Source of the DNA: Drosophila pseudoobscura
Taxonomy: Eukaryota; Arthropoda; Insecta; Diptera; Drosophilidae
Length of the DNA: 64,000 bases
Assembly: GCF_009870125.1 (NCBI RefSeq)
Contig: NC_046683.1
Location: 16,129,001 to 16,193,000 of the forward strand
Reading direction: 5' to 3'
In this document: positions 25,394 to 36,815 of the stretch, in pieces
Position numbering within the stretch: the first letter of the stretch is position 1
Layout of the letters: every line of letters begins with the position of its first letter
Program-made: the position numbers and the translations under genes
The notes under the pieces: model-generated
What the model was told of the DNA's origin: nothing
Databases searched by the model: none
Seen by the model: the letters and a program-made list of their open reading frames with translations, nothing else

Positions 25394-28300
25394 ATGGGCC
25401 AAGAGGATCAGGAGTTGTTGATACGCGGAGGTAGCAAGAATACCTCTGCCGAACACTTAAACAACGTGAGTATAATCGAGTCGATTGCCACATCTATTGG
25501 TGGGGTTTTTCTTGTCTTGGGCTCGGGCTCGGGCTCGAAGCAGCGTGAGAATAGCAGAAAATATCCACTAAACCACAACTGCAATTGCGTAAACTAGAAA
25601 TACTAACGAAAACCAGATCAAACGGAGACCCAGACATCAAACGGAGCAACCAGAAATTAGCTAGTATTTTAATGAATTTTATTTGGTCCAGGAAAAATCA
25701 TCTCCAGTTCTGAATGGGTCATGCTAAGAAACAAAAACTAAACTGAAGCTCAAAGAAGGTCGCATCCATGATGATCAGATAAACAAGATCATAAATACAA
25801 AGCAAAAAAAATATATAAATTATTTTTAGAAAGTTCCTTTAAATTGTAACACCACCAAAGGATCCATTAAAAAATACTTAGAGCTGGATACAAGTCATAG
25901 CTATTAATACTTAAATAATAGTTTTAATTGATCGAATTTAATGAATGGACCCATTTCCGATTGCATTAATATGCACCTGTTCTCGAACAAAGACCAGTAC
26001 ATATATGAGGTTAGAGCATCCACAGTTCAGGTGTGGTTTGTGGCATCCAAAAATCTAAAAATTTCCAGTGTCTGACAACAAGCGTGTCATTTTTCTCATG
26101 AATTGAATTGAAGAATGTTCTTAGCCCAGTTTCAGTGGGGCAGAACCAAAAGAGTAGGGCTCGGATTGGACATACATATATTCTACATAAGTCTCAGATA
26201 GTGGAGCAACATTGTTGAGTATCTATGGCCCCGAGGGCTATAAAATACTTTATCTGCAGCGAGATCTTTTGAGTTCTGAGTTATTTACTTGTCTCCCCCT
26301 CTGCGATGCTTGTGTGATATTCTATAATCTTGTCTTGTCTTGTCTTATCTAGGTCATTATTTGACCAGGCCCATGCTTCGGGCTCAGCATCTGATACGAG
26401 TATCTGTATCTTAGCACCTGTGTTTATCTGCGTATCTGCTTGCTCAAAAAAAACCACCTTGCCACCTCAGCTTGTGTTGGAAGTTCGTTATCGCTGGCTC
26501 GGTCTTTTCCAGGCCAAGTGTAACTGGAAATGGTCCGAAAGTTTGAGAAAGTTCTTCAAGAGATAATAGGAAAGGTGGATAAGGGCCAATTTGTGGGAAG
26601 AGGCATCTGTTTTTTGTTCTGCGTAATGAATCCGTGAAAATTTCTTAAATATTTTTCGAATTTTCTCAAACATATACTCCACAAAGCTAGCTCTGGTTTT
26701 TTGTATCTCCAATGTTTCACATTGCGAGCCGTGCTTCGTTCCGTGGCTGCCTTGTATTCATCCAAGTGAATGACTTTTGAGTGCACTCATTAGCCACTCG
26801 ACGCCCCACACTCGAGGACAAAGGGAGGAGAAAAGACAAAACAAATTGAGTCGCTTCTTCATTTAGTCATTTCAATTTGTCAAGTTCATCAAAAAACATT
26901 TCTGCTCTGCCATCTGGCATCGGGGGGTGGGCGACGGGGGGAGGGGGGTAGCCGGCATTCACACTCCCATATACCACCCTCTCACGAATTTCTTTCATAA
27001 GTAATTCAAAAATAGCACGCAAAGTAAAAAGTAAGCAAAAAAATATTAAATAAATATGAAATGTAGCATCTTTTTCCTGCTGCCATCTTACCGAAGAAAG
27101 AAAATAATATACCAAGATAAGACCTGCTCAAGAGATGGCTAAGAAGTGCGGGGGGCTGCAAAGAAAAGAAAAACTTTTTAATAACATTTTTCGGCCTCAT
27201 TTGTTGGGAAAACAATTTTGCCAGGTCTGAGTCACCAACCAACCCCCCACGTTTCGGCCTGCTCTCTGGGAGTTCTTGTAACGGATATTAAATTTTTTCC
27301 GCGCTCACCGTTCCCGACGTCACCCGATGATTTCTCAGCAAAAGTCAGACAACACACTGGACAGTGGGACCGACGGACAGAAGAAGGTTGAATGACAGGT
27401 TCTTTGGTAAGGTGGACGACATTAAGTATTTGTACGAGTATACCCTTGCAGAGGGTTGATCTGATCATCAGGATCATTGGGTGGAAAGTCGAGTTTTAAT
27501 TTTTGGACATTATTTTGATTCTTTTCGATTAGTTTACGTGACTGTTCGAAGGATAATAATGAGAACCGTAGTTAAATCTTTTCATTTTTTATGCCAAGCC
27601 AAATAAAAATCTAAAGAATAGCACAGGTCCTTATTTCTTTATTTCTTATTCTTTATTATCCTTATAATGAGAGAGTGAGATGTTATGGCAAGTGTATATA
27701 AACTTCGTGTCCCCGAATTTGCATTTATTTTTTTTTTAATTTTCTTTCTCATTGAATGTCAGCTTTTTATTTGCATCTCCGCCCTCTCCTTCCCTCTCTT
27801 TCCCTCTCTTTCTCTCTCTCAGTAGTAAGTATTTTTTTAACGTAGTTTGCATTTTTTATTATTTTTTTTATGCTTAATTTTTTATGATTATTTATATAAA
27901 TTATTATGGGTAGGGAGTGGGGGATAAAATGTTTTCCATATTGTGGCCATCATTTTCTTTTTGGTATTATTTTTTTCCTGGACGCCAATTAGTGGATCCC
28001 TGTTATTTATGCTCTGGCCGCAGGCCCTGGTGGAAACCCCACAAGCAGCGGGAAATGGAAAACAGCAAAAATTGTTTATGAAAATGAAAGATGACAGCGA
28101 GCGGGGCAATGGGAGGCAAAACTCAAAGGGGCGGGACTGTGCAATAGTAGTGGACGGGACACGAAGTGGAGAAGTCCGACGTTACCGCAAGCGACGTCAG
28201 CGGCGTGGGTGAAACGTCTTCGGTTACCGCTTCGAGCGGGAAGCCCCACCTCGACCCATGCGAGGAGTAGATGGAGCTCCGGACAGACATCTGACTGCTG

Positions 28301-31300
28301 AGTGGGTTTCGAAAATCCCCTCTGCCACACCTATCTATCGACTGTACTCGATTTTCTCTCACTCGCAACCAATTCCACTCATGTATGGAGTTCATTGAAT
28401 ATTCCTTATGAATAGAACTACATATTTTAAAGCTTTCTTTACGATCTTCGATTATCGAATATATATGGATGTGTAGAATGGTGTATGATAGAAGATATGT
28501 ATGATAGAGAACCTCTCATGGTTCTGCTGCTGCACGTACAGTGTACAGCAGTGATCTGCACCAATACACCCACACTATTCACCCTTTTGCCTGCTGCCTA
28601 CGCCCACTAGCGCACTGTAAATGTATGCATGTATGTGTGCCGAGTCGGAAATCCTTCCCTCAGATGTAATAAACTCAATCGAGTATGCCCGCCTAGTAAA
28701 TATTCATGATATAGTTTCTCCGAGCAGCCACTCGCATACTTATGAATATATATCGTATGTATGTACGTATACAAGCTATATGTATAGAGAGAGGCAACAA
28801 AAAAGCTTCACGATTATGGTCGCTGCTCAACTCATCCATTATGATCCAGTTTCCCCGCACTCGGAGGCCGGTCAAGTGCCAGGCTTGGCCAAATTGCCCT
28901 TTCCCGATGTCCTTAAAGTTTTATATTTAATAAAAACAAAGCTGACGGGCTCAAAGTCCCCGAACGAAACCCGAAGATGCCAGCGATTTACACTCACAAT
29001 TGTCTTATGAAGTGGCAACATGGCGCGGCGCGGCGAGCACTCCACTCCCCTCCATTTGTAGCACACCACCACCACCGGCACCACCCCCCCTCAAGGACGT
29101 TAGCCGGCTGCGGCTTATGGCTGCCCTAATTTGCACATTTTAAATAGACGCCGCCTCCCAGGGTCCAAGGCCCGGGACTTGGGCATTTTTATTAAACAGA
29201 TGGGCCGCCGTCCTTTTGGGGGCCTGGGACTGTGCCGGGACCGGAATCGGGATCGGGATCGGGGTCGGGGTAGGGATTAGCCCGGCTAGCCAAGATTTAT
29301 GCACAGACGCCTTCATTTTTATGGACGGACGCGTGAAATTGAAAAGTTTTGTGTTGCCAACCTTTTTCAACTACACTCGAAGAAAGTGACCGAAATATAG
29401 AGACCGATTTTTTATAGAGCAGATACACGTTTCATTCGGATAAAAACGATTTCACATAGAGGTATTCAACTGATTTACCAATGTTTCTATTGGCTCTTGC
29501 ATGGAGATGCATTTGTGCATCTGTCTACCAGTTTCTTCGAGTGTAGGCGCCTTTCAAGCTTCTGCTTATCGTGCTCCTCCGCCTCTCACTTATTTAAGCA
29601 GCTCCTCCGTTTAACCATTCCCTGGAACCTTTTATTAATTTATTCACTCATCCCTCCTCGTGCTTTCTGCGAAGCAGGGGGACGGCGGCGGAGGTTCCTC
29701 GCAGAGCTGCATTAGCCAGGGATTTGGCCAGACCAAGAACTACGGCACCCTAAGGCCACCAACGCCGCCGGATGGTTCGGTCAGCGGGCAACAGCCGGAG
29801 AATCTCACCTATGCCTGGCACAATCTGGACATCTTCGGGGCCGTCAATCAGCCCGGCTCCGGCTGGCGACAGTTGGTCAATCGGACGCGAGGACTCTTCT
29901 GCAACGAGCGACACATCCCAGCGCCACGGAAGCATCTGCTGAAGAATGGTGAGTAGCTGGTGGTGGTGGTGGATTTATCAGGGATCTTTTGGCTAATTTG
30001 GAGCTTGGCCAATCCTCAGTCTGCGGCGTGGCCTATCCGGGAGAACTGCTGGCCGTAATGGGCAGCTCCGGGGCCGGCAAGACAACGCTCCTGAATGCCC
30101 TGGCCTTCCGATCACCGCAGGGTATCCAAGTGTCGCCGTCGGGTATGCGGATGCTGAATGGCCAACCCGTGGATGCCAAGGAGATGCAGGCCCGTTGCGC
30201 CTATGTCCAGCAGGACGATCTCTTCATTGGCTCGCTGACGGCCCGCGAGCATCTCATCTTCCAGGCCATGGTGCGGATGCCGCGGCAGCTCAGCTACCGA
30301 CAGCGGGTGGCCCGCGTGGACCAGGTCATTCAGGAGCTATCGCTCAGCAAATGCCAGAACACGATCATTGGGGTGCCCGGTCGGGTCAAGGGGCTGTCGG
30401 GGGGCGAGCGCAAGCGCCTGGCCTTCGCCTCGGAGGCTCTGACCGATCCACCGCTCCTCATCTGCGATGAGCCCACCTCCGGCCTGGACTCCTTCACCGC
30501 TCACAGTGTCGTCCAGGTGCTGAAGAAGCTGTCGCAGAAGGGCAAGACCGTTATACTGACCATACATCAGCCCTCGTCGGAGCTCTTCGAGCTTTTCGAC
30601 AAGATCCTGCTAATGGCCGAGGGTCGGGTGGCCTTCCTCGGGACACCCAGCGAGGCCGTGGACTTCTTCTCCTAGTAAGTACAATCCCATACCCATATAT
30701 GTACCTTTACTCGATCGTTCCTATCTAGCAGCAATATTCCCATTTTGAATATATTTATCCCTGTACATTTTATTATTGTCCCGTGATATTGCTCATTTGG
30801 TTCTTTGAATGGCAGCTATCTGTAAAGAAACACAAAAGATCGTCTCTTGTTCGTTGTCACCGGTCGAAGGATGATACAGGATGCCCTGGATCTGACTAAA
30901 GGCGCCCTCGCGGGGCCCGTGCGCAACAAAACAGACTAGAAGATAAGATTTTTTCACCAAAGTTTTCTGTATGTTTATCCCCGAAAATGCCAAACTTTTC
31001 GATGCGAAGTGCCATTGTGTCCTAATAAGGCCAAAAGTGACCTAAGCCAGGGACTGGAAGAGCCGCCCTCGTTTATACTCAATATGGTCGGTTCTGTTTG
31101 TAATACAAATCAAACAAATAACTGCTTTTATATTATTCAAATATGCTGGAGGCACAACAGAAAACAGAAATTAACATCAGCATCGGATCTCTGAAAATGA
31201 AAAAAGCATACAAAAACATATTTTTGTAGAAACATATTGCGTTGTACTAACACATGCAAAGCTGATATTAGTATGGAAATGATTCAAATGCATTTTGATC

Positions 31301-33966
31301 AACAAAATATTTCGCAGACGAGTACTCAGATCCGGAAAAAGCAAACTCCGATTAATACTGGAAAAGCAACCGATGATATTTGATGGGCATACCGATAGAC
31401 ATAAACTATCAGACTTCAAAAAAGCAGGAAATGCCAAGCACATTTTATACAGTACAGAAAAAAGAAATGGAGAACTCCAGAAAAGGAAGATTTATGGGTG
31501 CGGTCTGCTACGACCTGAGCCGCTGCTGGCAAGTAGTGGAGACTCCCCACTACTCGAATGTTGTCTACCGCCTGATGACATACAATCTGTTGGCCCCGGA
31601 TATGGTAGTGAAGCACAAGTCGCACTATGGGGGCTTCGAAGAGCAGCATCTGAATTGGGGAAATCGTCTGAACAAGCTCACGCAAGAGGTGCAAGTCCTC
31701 AATCCGGACATCCTCTGTCTGCAGGAGGTCCAGTGCAGTCATCTGCCGCAGATCATGCGACGCTTCAAGGCGACCACCATGCGGAGCTACAATTACATAT
31801 TCCAGCAAAAGTTGGAGAGCGAATCCGATGGTATAGCCATCATCTACGATATGATAAAGCTCGAGCTGATCGGCCATCGGGCCTTGGGGCGCCAAATCCA
31901 GGAGCCCAACAAGCGTGAGGACTTCGATCGCTTTGCCCTCATGGGAAAGTTCAACCTGACCGGTACTCCCAATCAGCTGATCGTGTGCAGTGCCCATCTA
32001 CTGCAGGGCAGTCCCCTGGGTACGGATGAGCGCCCAGACATTGTGCAACGTCTGCGCAGCGAACTACTCCAATATAGCCGCGACCACGAGAACGGCAACT
32101 GCATTCCAATCATCCTCGGAGGAGACTTCAACTTTTCGAGCGGCACCAAGCCCTTCCGCACCCTGACGACGCCCACCGTCTACTCAGCCTGTTCCAAGCA
32201 GTTGGTGCCCGTCTACACCACTACCACCAAGCAGGTGTCCGCCTACGACACGAAGCAGGGCTGGATCGATGCCGATCATATTTTCTACTCGAAGGGCTGT
32301 CCGCTCTACAATATACGTCCTTGCAGCTACTACCTGCTGCCACGCATCTGCTTGGAGAAACTACCCAACCATTTCCTCGGCTCAGACCACTACTGTCTGG
32401 CCGTCAATTTCACTGTGAATTAGGTGACAGCTGAAATGAGCGTGCTCCCATCCCACTACAAACTAGTCCTATGTTCAATAGTTTAATTAAATATATCTTC
32501 AGATGTATTCACAATATATATTTCTGTATCTATTAATCTTTCAGTGTTGGGGCCCAGTGTCCGACTAATTACAATCCGGCGGACTTCTACGTTCAGGTCC
32601 TGGCCGTTGTTCCAGGCCGTGAGGCTGAGTCCAGAGAGAGGATTGCCAAGATATGCGATAACTTTGCCGTCAGCAAAGTGGCCCGGGAAATGGAGCAGCT
32701 GCTGGCCACCAAGAATCTCGAGCAGCCCCTGGAGCAGCCCGAAAATGGTTATACGTACAAGGCCACCTGGTTTATGCAGTTCCGGGCAGTGCTCTGGCGT
32801 TCCTGGCTATCCGTGCTGAAGGAACCGTTGCTGGTCAAAGTACGACTCATTCAGACAACGGTAAGAAGAGGAGGCGGAGGCGGAGGAGGAGATGAAGAAG
32901 ATGATGAGGGGTATCGAACCGCTACTGGTACTTGAACCTTTAAGGTAGTCATAGCTAATATACCTGATCGTTGCGTAGTCCGTTTCTCAGTTTTAAATAC
33001 ATATATGTAAATATTTAACTGAATTTTCGGCAACATTCGATTGTTTTTAATGGGAATGTCTGTACATACAAAACTCTACACTATAGGGAAACAAATATTA
33101 TATAGCAACATTTTAATAATCCGCAAGGCTATCATATGAATTCCCCCCACAGATGGTGGCCATCCTGATTGGCCTGATCTTTCTGGGCCAGCAGCTTACG
33201 CAGGTGGGCGTAATGAACATCAATGGGGCCATCTTCCTGTTCCTCACCAACATGACCTTCCAGAATGTTTTCGCCACTATCAATGTGAGTTCAAATCCCC
33301 TCTCTTACGCCTCTTACATATATTTATTTATTTCATGTATTTTCTCCTTAGGTTTTCACATCGGAGCTGCCGGTATTTATGAGAGAAGCCCGAAGTCGTC
33401 TGTACAGATGTGACACGTACTTCTTGGGAAAGACCATAGCAGAGCTGCCGTTGTTCCTCACCGTTCCCTTGGTATTCACTGCAATTGCCTATCCAATGAT
33501 TGGACTCAGGCCGGGAGTGATGCACTTCTTCAACTGCCTGGCACTGGTCACATTGGTGGCCAATGTGTCGACATCGTTCGGATATCTGATATCCTGTGCC
33601 AGCTCCTCCACCTCGATGGCCCTGTCGGTGGGCCCACCCGTCATTATCCCGTTCCTGCTGTTCGGTGGGTTCTTTTTGAATTCCGGGTCGGTGCCCGTCT
33701 ATCTGAAGTGGCTGTCGTATCTGTCCTGGTTCCGGTACGCCAACGAGGGGCTGCTCATCAACCAGTGGGCGGATGTGGAGGCAGGTGAAATCAGTTGCAC
33801 CTCCTCGAACACGACGTGCCCCAGCTCCGGCAAGGTCATCCTAGAGACCCTAAACTTCTCGGCTGAGGATTTGCCCCTGGATTACGTGGGACTGGGCATC
33901 TTAATTGTTAGCTTTAGGGTATTGGCTTATCTGGCACTGAGACTCAGGGCCAGACGCAAGGAGTAG
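25394..33966 (+). CDS. w: White, ABCG-family eye-pigment precursor transporter (6 exons)
   Basis: Coding exons are 25394-25465, 29678-29948, 30020-30674, 32545-32860, 33153-33284 and 33352-33966. All junctions are GT-AG, and the splice gives 686 residues, one fewer than I remember for D. melanogaster. White is a half-transporter that pairs with Scarlet or Brown in pigment-granule membranes to import tryptophan- and guanine-derived precursors. Exon 1 encodes [15 protein letters not shown]. The ATP-binding domain comes first: Walker [10 protein letters not shown] near residues 129-137, signature LSGGERKR from 240, Walker B LLICDEP with D264/E265, and H-loop histidine 297. The C-terminal third holds the hydrophobic membrane segments. 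All key residues are present, so the protein should be functional. Intron 1 is 4.2 kb, and introns 2 and 5 are about 70 bp. Intron 3 is enlarged to 1870 bp by a nested nuclease gene. A polyadenylation signal AATAAA lies at 34140-34145. Confidence 0.98.
25466..29677 (+). other. White intron 1
   Basis: A 4.2-kb intron beginning GTGAGT and ending AAGCAG. It contains no supported gene. Visible features are pyrimidine- and T-rich runs (27720-27860), a purine-rich segment near 28080-28210 and an imperfect GGGATC/GGGGTC run near 29240-29272. Large first introns of fly genes often carry enhancers, but no specific site is recognisable. Confidence 0.75.
31101..31262 (+). repeat. Fragment of the Angel-flanking repeat inside white intron 3
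   Basis: Bases 31101-31139 match 53931-53969 with only about four differences, and 31197-31260 match 55808-55868 closely. In the distal locus the two matched pieces belong to the repeat copies beside the second Angel gene. They occur here in the same order and immediately 5' of the nested Angel gene. It is therefore a diverged, shortened copy of the same repeat. Confidence 0.65.
31280..32567 (+). repeat. Source segment of the white-Angel duplication
   Basis: This 1288-base block recurs at 54065-55340 with about 1-2 percent differences plus an 11-base and a 1-base length difference near the 5' end. It includes the nested Angel gene, the end of white intron 3, its acceptor, and the first 23 bases of white exon 4 (32545-32567). 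Confidence 0.93.
31383..32423 (+). CDS. Angel/CCR4-type exonuclease nested in white intron 3
   Basis: Intronless 346-aa frame from the first in-frame ATG. A start at MPSTFYTV (31434) is also possible and is the first Met in a context shared with the distal copy. The protein belongs to the endonuclease/exonuclease/phosphatase fold and most resembles Drosophila Angel: [18 protein letters not shown] at about 48-65, then TYNLLAPD. Catalytic positions are in place: N68, E115 in LCLQE, H205 in SAHLL, D248 and N250 in GGDFN, D299 in DADHIF, and D335/H336 in LGSDHY. Angel relatives act on RNA as deadenylases or 2',3'-cyclic phosphatases, so an Mg-dependent RNA-processing role is the family expectation. 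It lies on the same strand as white and has no AATAAA before the white acceptor. Absence of introns suggests retroposition. Complete catalysis in a short open frame argues it is functional, which is not proven. Confidence 0.85.
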   Translation: MGIPIDINYQTSKKQEMPSTFYTVQKKEMENSRKGRFMGAVCYDLSRCWQVVETPHYSNVVYRLMTYNLLAPDMVVKHKSHYGGFEEQHLNWGNRLNKLTQEVQVLNPDILCLQEVQCSHLPQIMRRFKATTMRSYNYIFQQKLESESDGIAIIYDMIKLELIGHRALGRQIQEPNKREDFDRFALMGKFNLTGTPNQLIVCSAHLLQGSPLGTDERPDIVQRLRSELLQYSRDHENGNCIPIILGGDFNFSSGTKPFRTLTTPTVYSACSKQLVPVYTTTTKQVSAYDTKQGWIDADHIFYSKGCPLYNIRPCSYYLLPRICLEKLPNHFLGSDHYCLAVNFTVN

Positions 33967-35408
33967 AGTCTGCCGAAGATCAATCATAGTTAATGCGGTT
34001 TTTTGTATGAGTACTCGTACGTGTCGTGTGTGTAATTATTATTATTATAATTATTATTGTGTCTATTGTTTGGCTTCCGCCCCAACCACCACCCCACAAA
34101 ACAACTACATTTACTGTTACTAAGCTTGAAATGCTTGAGAATAAAACATGCTTTTTTACTTCAAAACAAATTTTACTTGTAATAGCTCGGACACAAGCTC
34201 TTCAACATTCACAAATCAACATTCAAACGGCGCGCTCAATTTAAACACACCACAGACCCTAAAGTTCACCAAACGTGGCAAACTCAACATTAGTAGCTTG
34301 GAAACATGAAAGCGTGCAAGTGAACAGACGAAACTCACCACCGCACTGGGGCGCTCTCACTATCTTGCGCTCACGTCATTCTACTCTCTCAGACATTGAA
34401 GAGGCTCGCTTTGGTTCTGTTCGTGAGTGTTGATTGGTGGTTCCTCTAACGGATCCCAAACTGAGACCTATAAACGTATATCCAGTGACGAAAATCGGTA
34501 ATATATAGAAGATAGGTATATATCTTATTTAATACCATTTTTTATATATACATGTTCAAGGTTTTAGGAAATTTTTGTTTTGTTTGAGCGAACTAGTTCG
34601 CAACGGAGCAGCACTATTGGTGTTTACGCTCTCTGTCTGCTGCTGCTCTCATTCATTCTCTCTCTTTCTGACGCCCGCGCTGACTATTGATGACCTTATG
34701 TGCGCCGTTCGTTCGTTGCTCACAGAGAGTAATTCCGTTTTACATTGTTGGCCGCCGCTGAGCGGATTTTATTTGGTGTATTTTTTGTTTGCAAAAGTAT
34801 TTAAAACAAAAGTGCAACGGAAATAGTTAATAACAAAATATTAGTCGTCCGTCGGTGTAGTCGGTGTGCGGTCGGTCGTTTGTTCGCCAGTCCACCACCC
34901 TCCTCCTCCATCCTCTACAACGCTCGTCACAAGTTTTGCTCAACAATTTATTTTTAAAGAAATAACCCGAACGAACCATCAGTTCGAGAGGGGTGCAGAG
35001 CGAGACGCCAGCAAAGCAAAGCAGTGAAGAGTGCGGCGCGTAGCGGCACAATATTTTTTTCTCCTAATTTTCAAGTGCAAATCAAATTACTGTTGTTTTG
35101 TTCCCTCTTGAAAGTGCTTTTTGTTTTTCCTTTAATACGTTGTGGCACAGTGTATGTAAGTGTCTATGTATATGCATGCATGCGTAAGCAGCAAATAACC
35201 AGAAGGTGGAAAGAGAACTACGCTACTAACAGAGCCATTAGTAGACGGCGTCGCACAATTAAATTGATTTTTCACCGGTCACCTAACCTCAAAAGCCCCT
35301 GCCGGTAAAAGGGGGGGTTCGGAGGCACAGCTGTTGCATACAACAAAACAACAAAACACAACCGAATAACGTGGATAAAGAAGAAGACGAAAAATAAAAA
35401 GACACAAC
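33967..35408 (+). other. White 3' region and TMEM120 upstream region / 5' leader
   Basis: The white polyadenylation signal is at 34140-34145. From about 34580 onward, the DNA leading to the TMEM120 start is probably promoter plus 5' untranslated sequence. It has no TATA box I can point to. No additional gene is visible, and the short open frames on both strands have no domain. Confidence 0.55.
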
Positions 35409-36781
35409 ATGGATATCGATTCACTGAAAAATGAATGGGAGGAGCTTAACAAGGAGTACACGGAGCTGGAGGTAAGCCAAGTGAGAGGAGCCCAAGGTGT
35501 ATGTTGTATAGGGTGAGTCATTGCCACTCCTTTGAGCTACTATTGCCTATATTAATAGTCTCTGTTACGCGACAACTGGGCACAAACAATATTTAAAACT
35601 ATTGTCAGGGTGGTCTCTGACAAAACACCCACCCTTTATTAACATACCTTTGAGGGGAAAGAGAAGTCTTTTGTTTGCCCAGTACGTATTTGCAGACATA
35701 TCCATATGTATGTATGTATGTATGTATAGCTCTGTATGCTTTTGCTTATGGTTATGCTCGAATATGTGTATGTAGATATGTTGTATTGCCATGATGGCTT
35801 TCACCTTGACCAAACAGCTGCTTATAATTCACCACCTTTTCTCGCTCTCTCTCTCTCTCTCTCCCTCTCTCCTACTGTTTTTGCGACAGAACTGCAACAG
35901 ACGCTACATCGAGCTGCTGGAGCAGCTGCACAGCCGCCAACAGATCTGCTTCAATGAAATTAAGCATCAACGGTATCGCATGAACCAAATAACGGCATCA
36001 TTGAGACAGTGAGTATAAGACAATGCCCTTACCCTTGAACTCGCAGACAAGTAAGCATTTGGGACCCGACACGATAACATTGAATGTCTCTCTCTTTGAC
36101 GCAATCAATTTTTGTTTAAAGACTTCTGGCTAAAGTTTTCCCACAACCCAACACCCAACTGTGTTTTGGAACAGTCTAGATCGGATTGATTTAGAAACTG
36201 GCTGCAATTTGGACAAATTAAATCCACATTTAATCATTATATCATGTAACAGACAGGGTTTCAATTTCCTTCTTGCATGTTCTTTAACAGTTGTGTTACC
36301 ATGTTGAATTGGAATTTGACTTCAATCAATTAGAGCCCCGGTCTAATCAGTCGCGTAGCGCTGCTGTCGCACACGCATTTCAGGCACTTCAGTCACCGCC
36401 GCTTATCAGAAGGAGGGGAGCACACGAGTCTTACGGCAATTAGCCTGTTATCAGCGGGGGGGTGGGCTCTTATCAGTGAGAGAAACGGGCGCTAAACCGG
36501 GACAGCCATGTACATTGCTACAGAACGGCTTTTACAGCTGATTTCCCAAGTGATAAAACTTCTGATAAAACCAGCTCCCTAGACTTTGCTCTGGCCTTTC
36601 TCAGGTGGTACATATTTATGTATTGCCCCACCCCTCATAAAAACTAACTGTTTGCTGACAAGGCGCATGTGGAGGAGAGCAGCGAGGTATTTGCTCGAAC
36701 CAAAAACTGGCCAGCAAAGCAGCTGATTGACCGACCAAACCAGCTGCCCTTGACCTCTGTCCAGCCAAGACGAAATCACAG

Positions 36782-36815
<34 letters not shown>

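Larger units (their letters stand above)
30675..32544 (+). other. Expanded white intron 3 (1870 bp) hosting a nested gene
   Basis: The donor GTAAGT follows the first two bases of a Tyr codon, and the acceptor CTTTCAG at 32544 restores the frame. From memory, this intron is only about 70 bp in D. melanogaster. The insert has two parts. First, 31101-31262 is related to the repeat flanking the distal Angel copy. Second, 31280 to the intron end is an Angel-type gene plus its 3' region. Nothing is recognisable in 30681-31100. Confidence 0.9.

Noticed and set aside
31295-31918. A second long plus-strand frame overlapping Angel (also at 54080-54691)
   Set aside because: Out of frame with the clear EEP-family protein. 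It begins as a shifted version of the N-terminus and then gives a low-quality translation.
31416-31997. A 193-codon antisense frame across the nested Angel gene, repeated at 54189-54770
   Set aside because: It is the mirror of a strongly coding plus-strand frame and is present in both copies only because the DNA is duplicated. It has no domain of its own.
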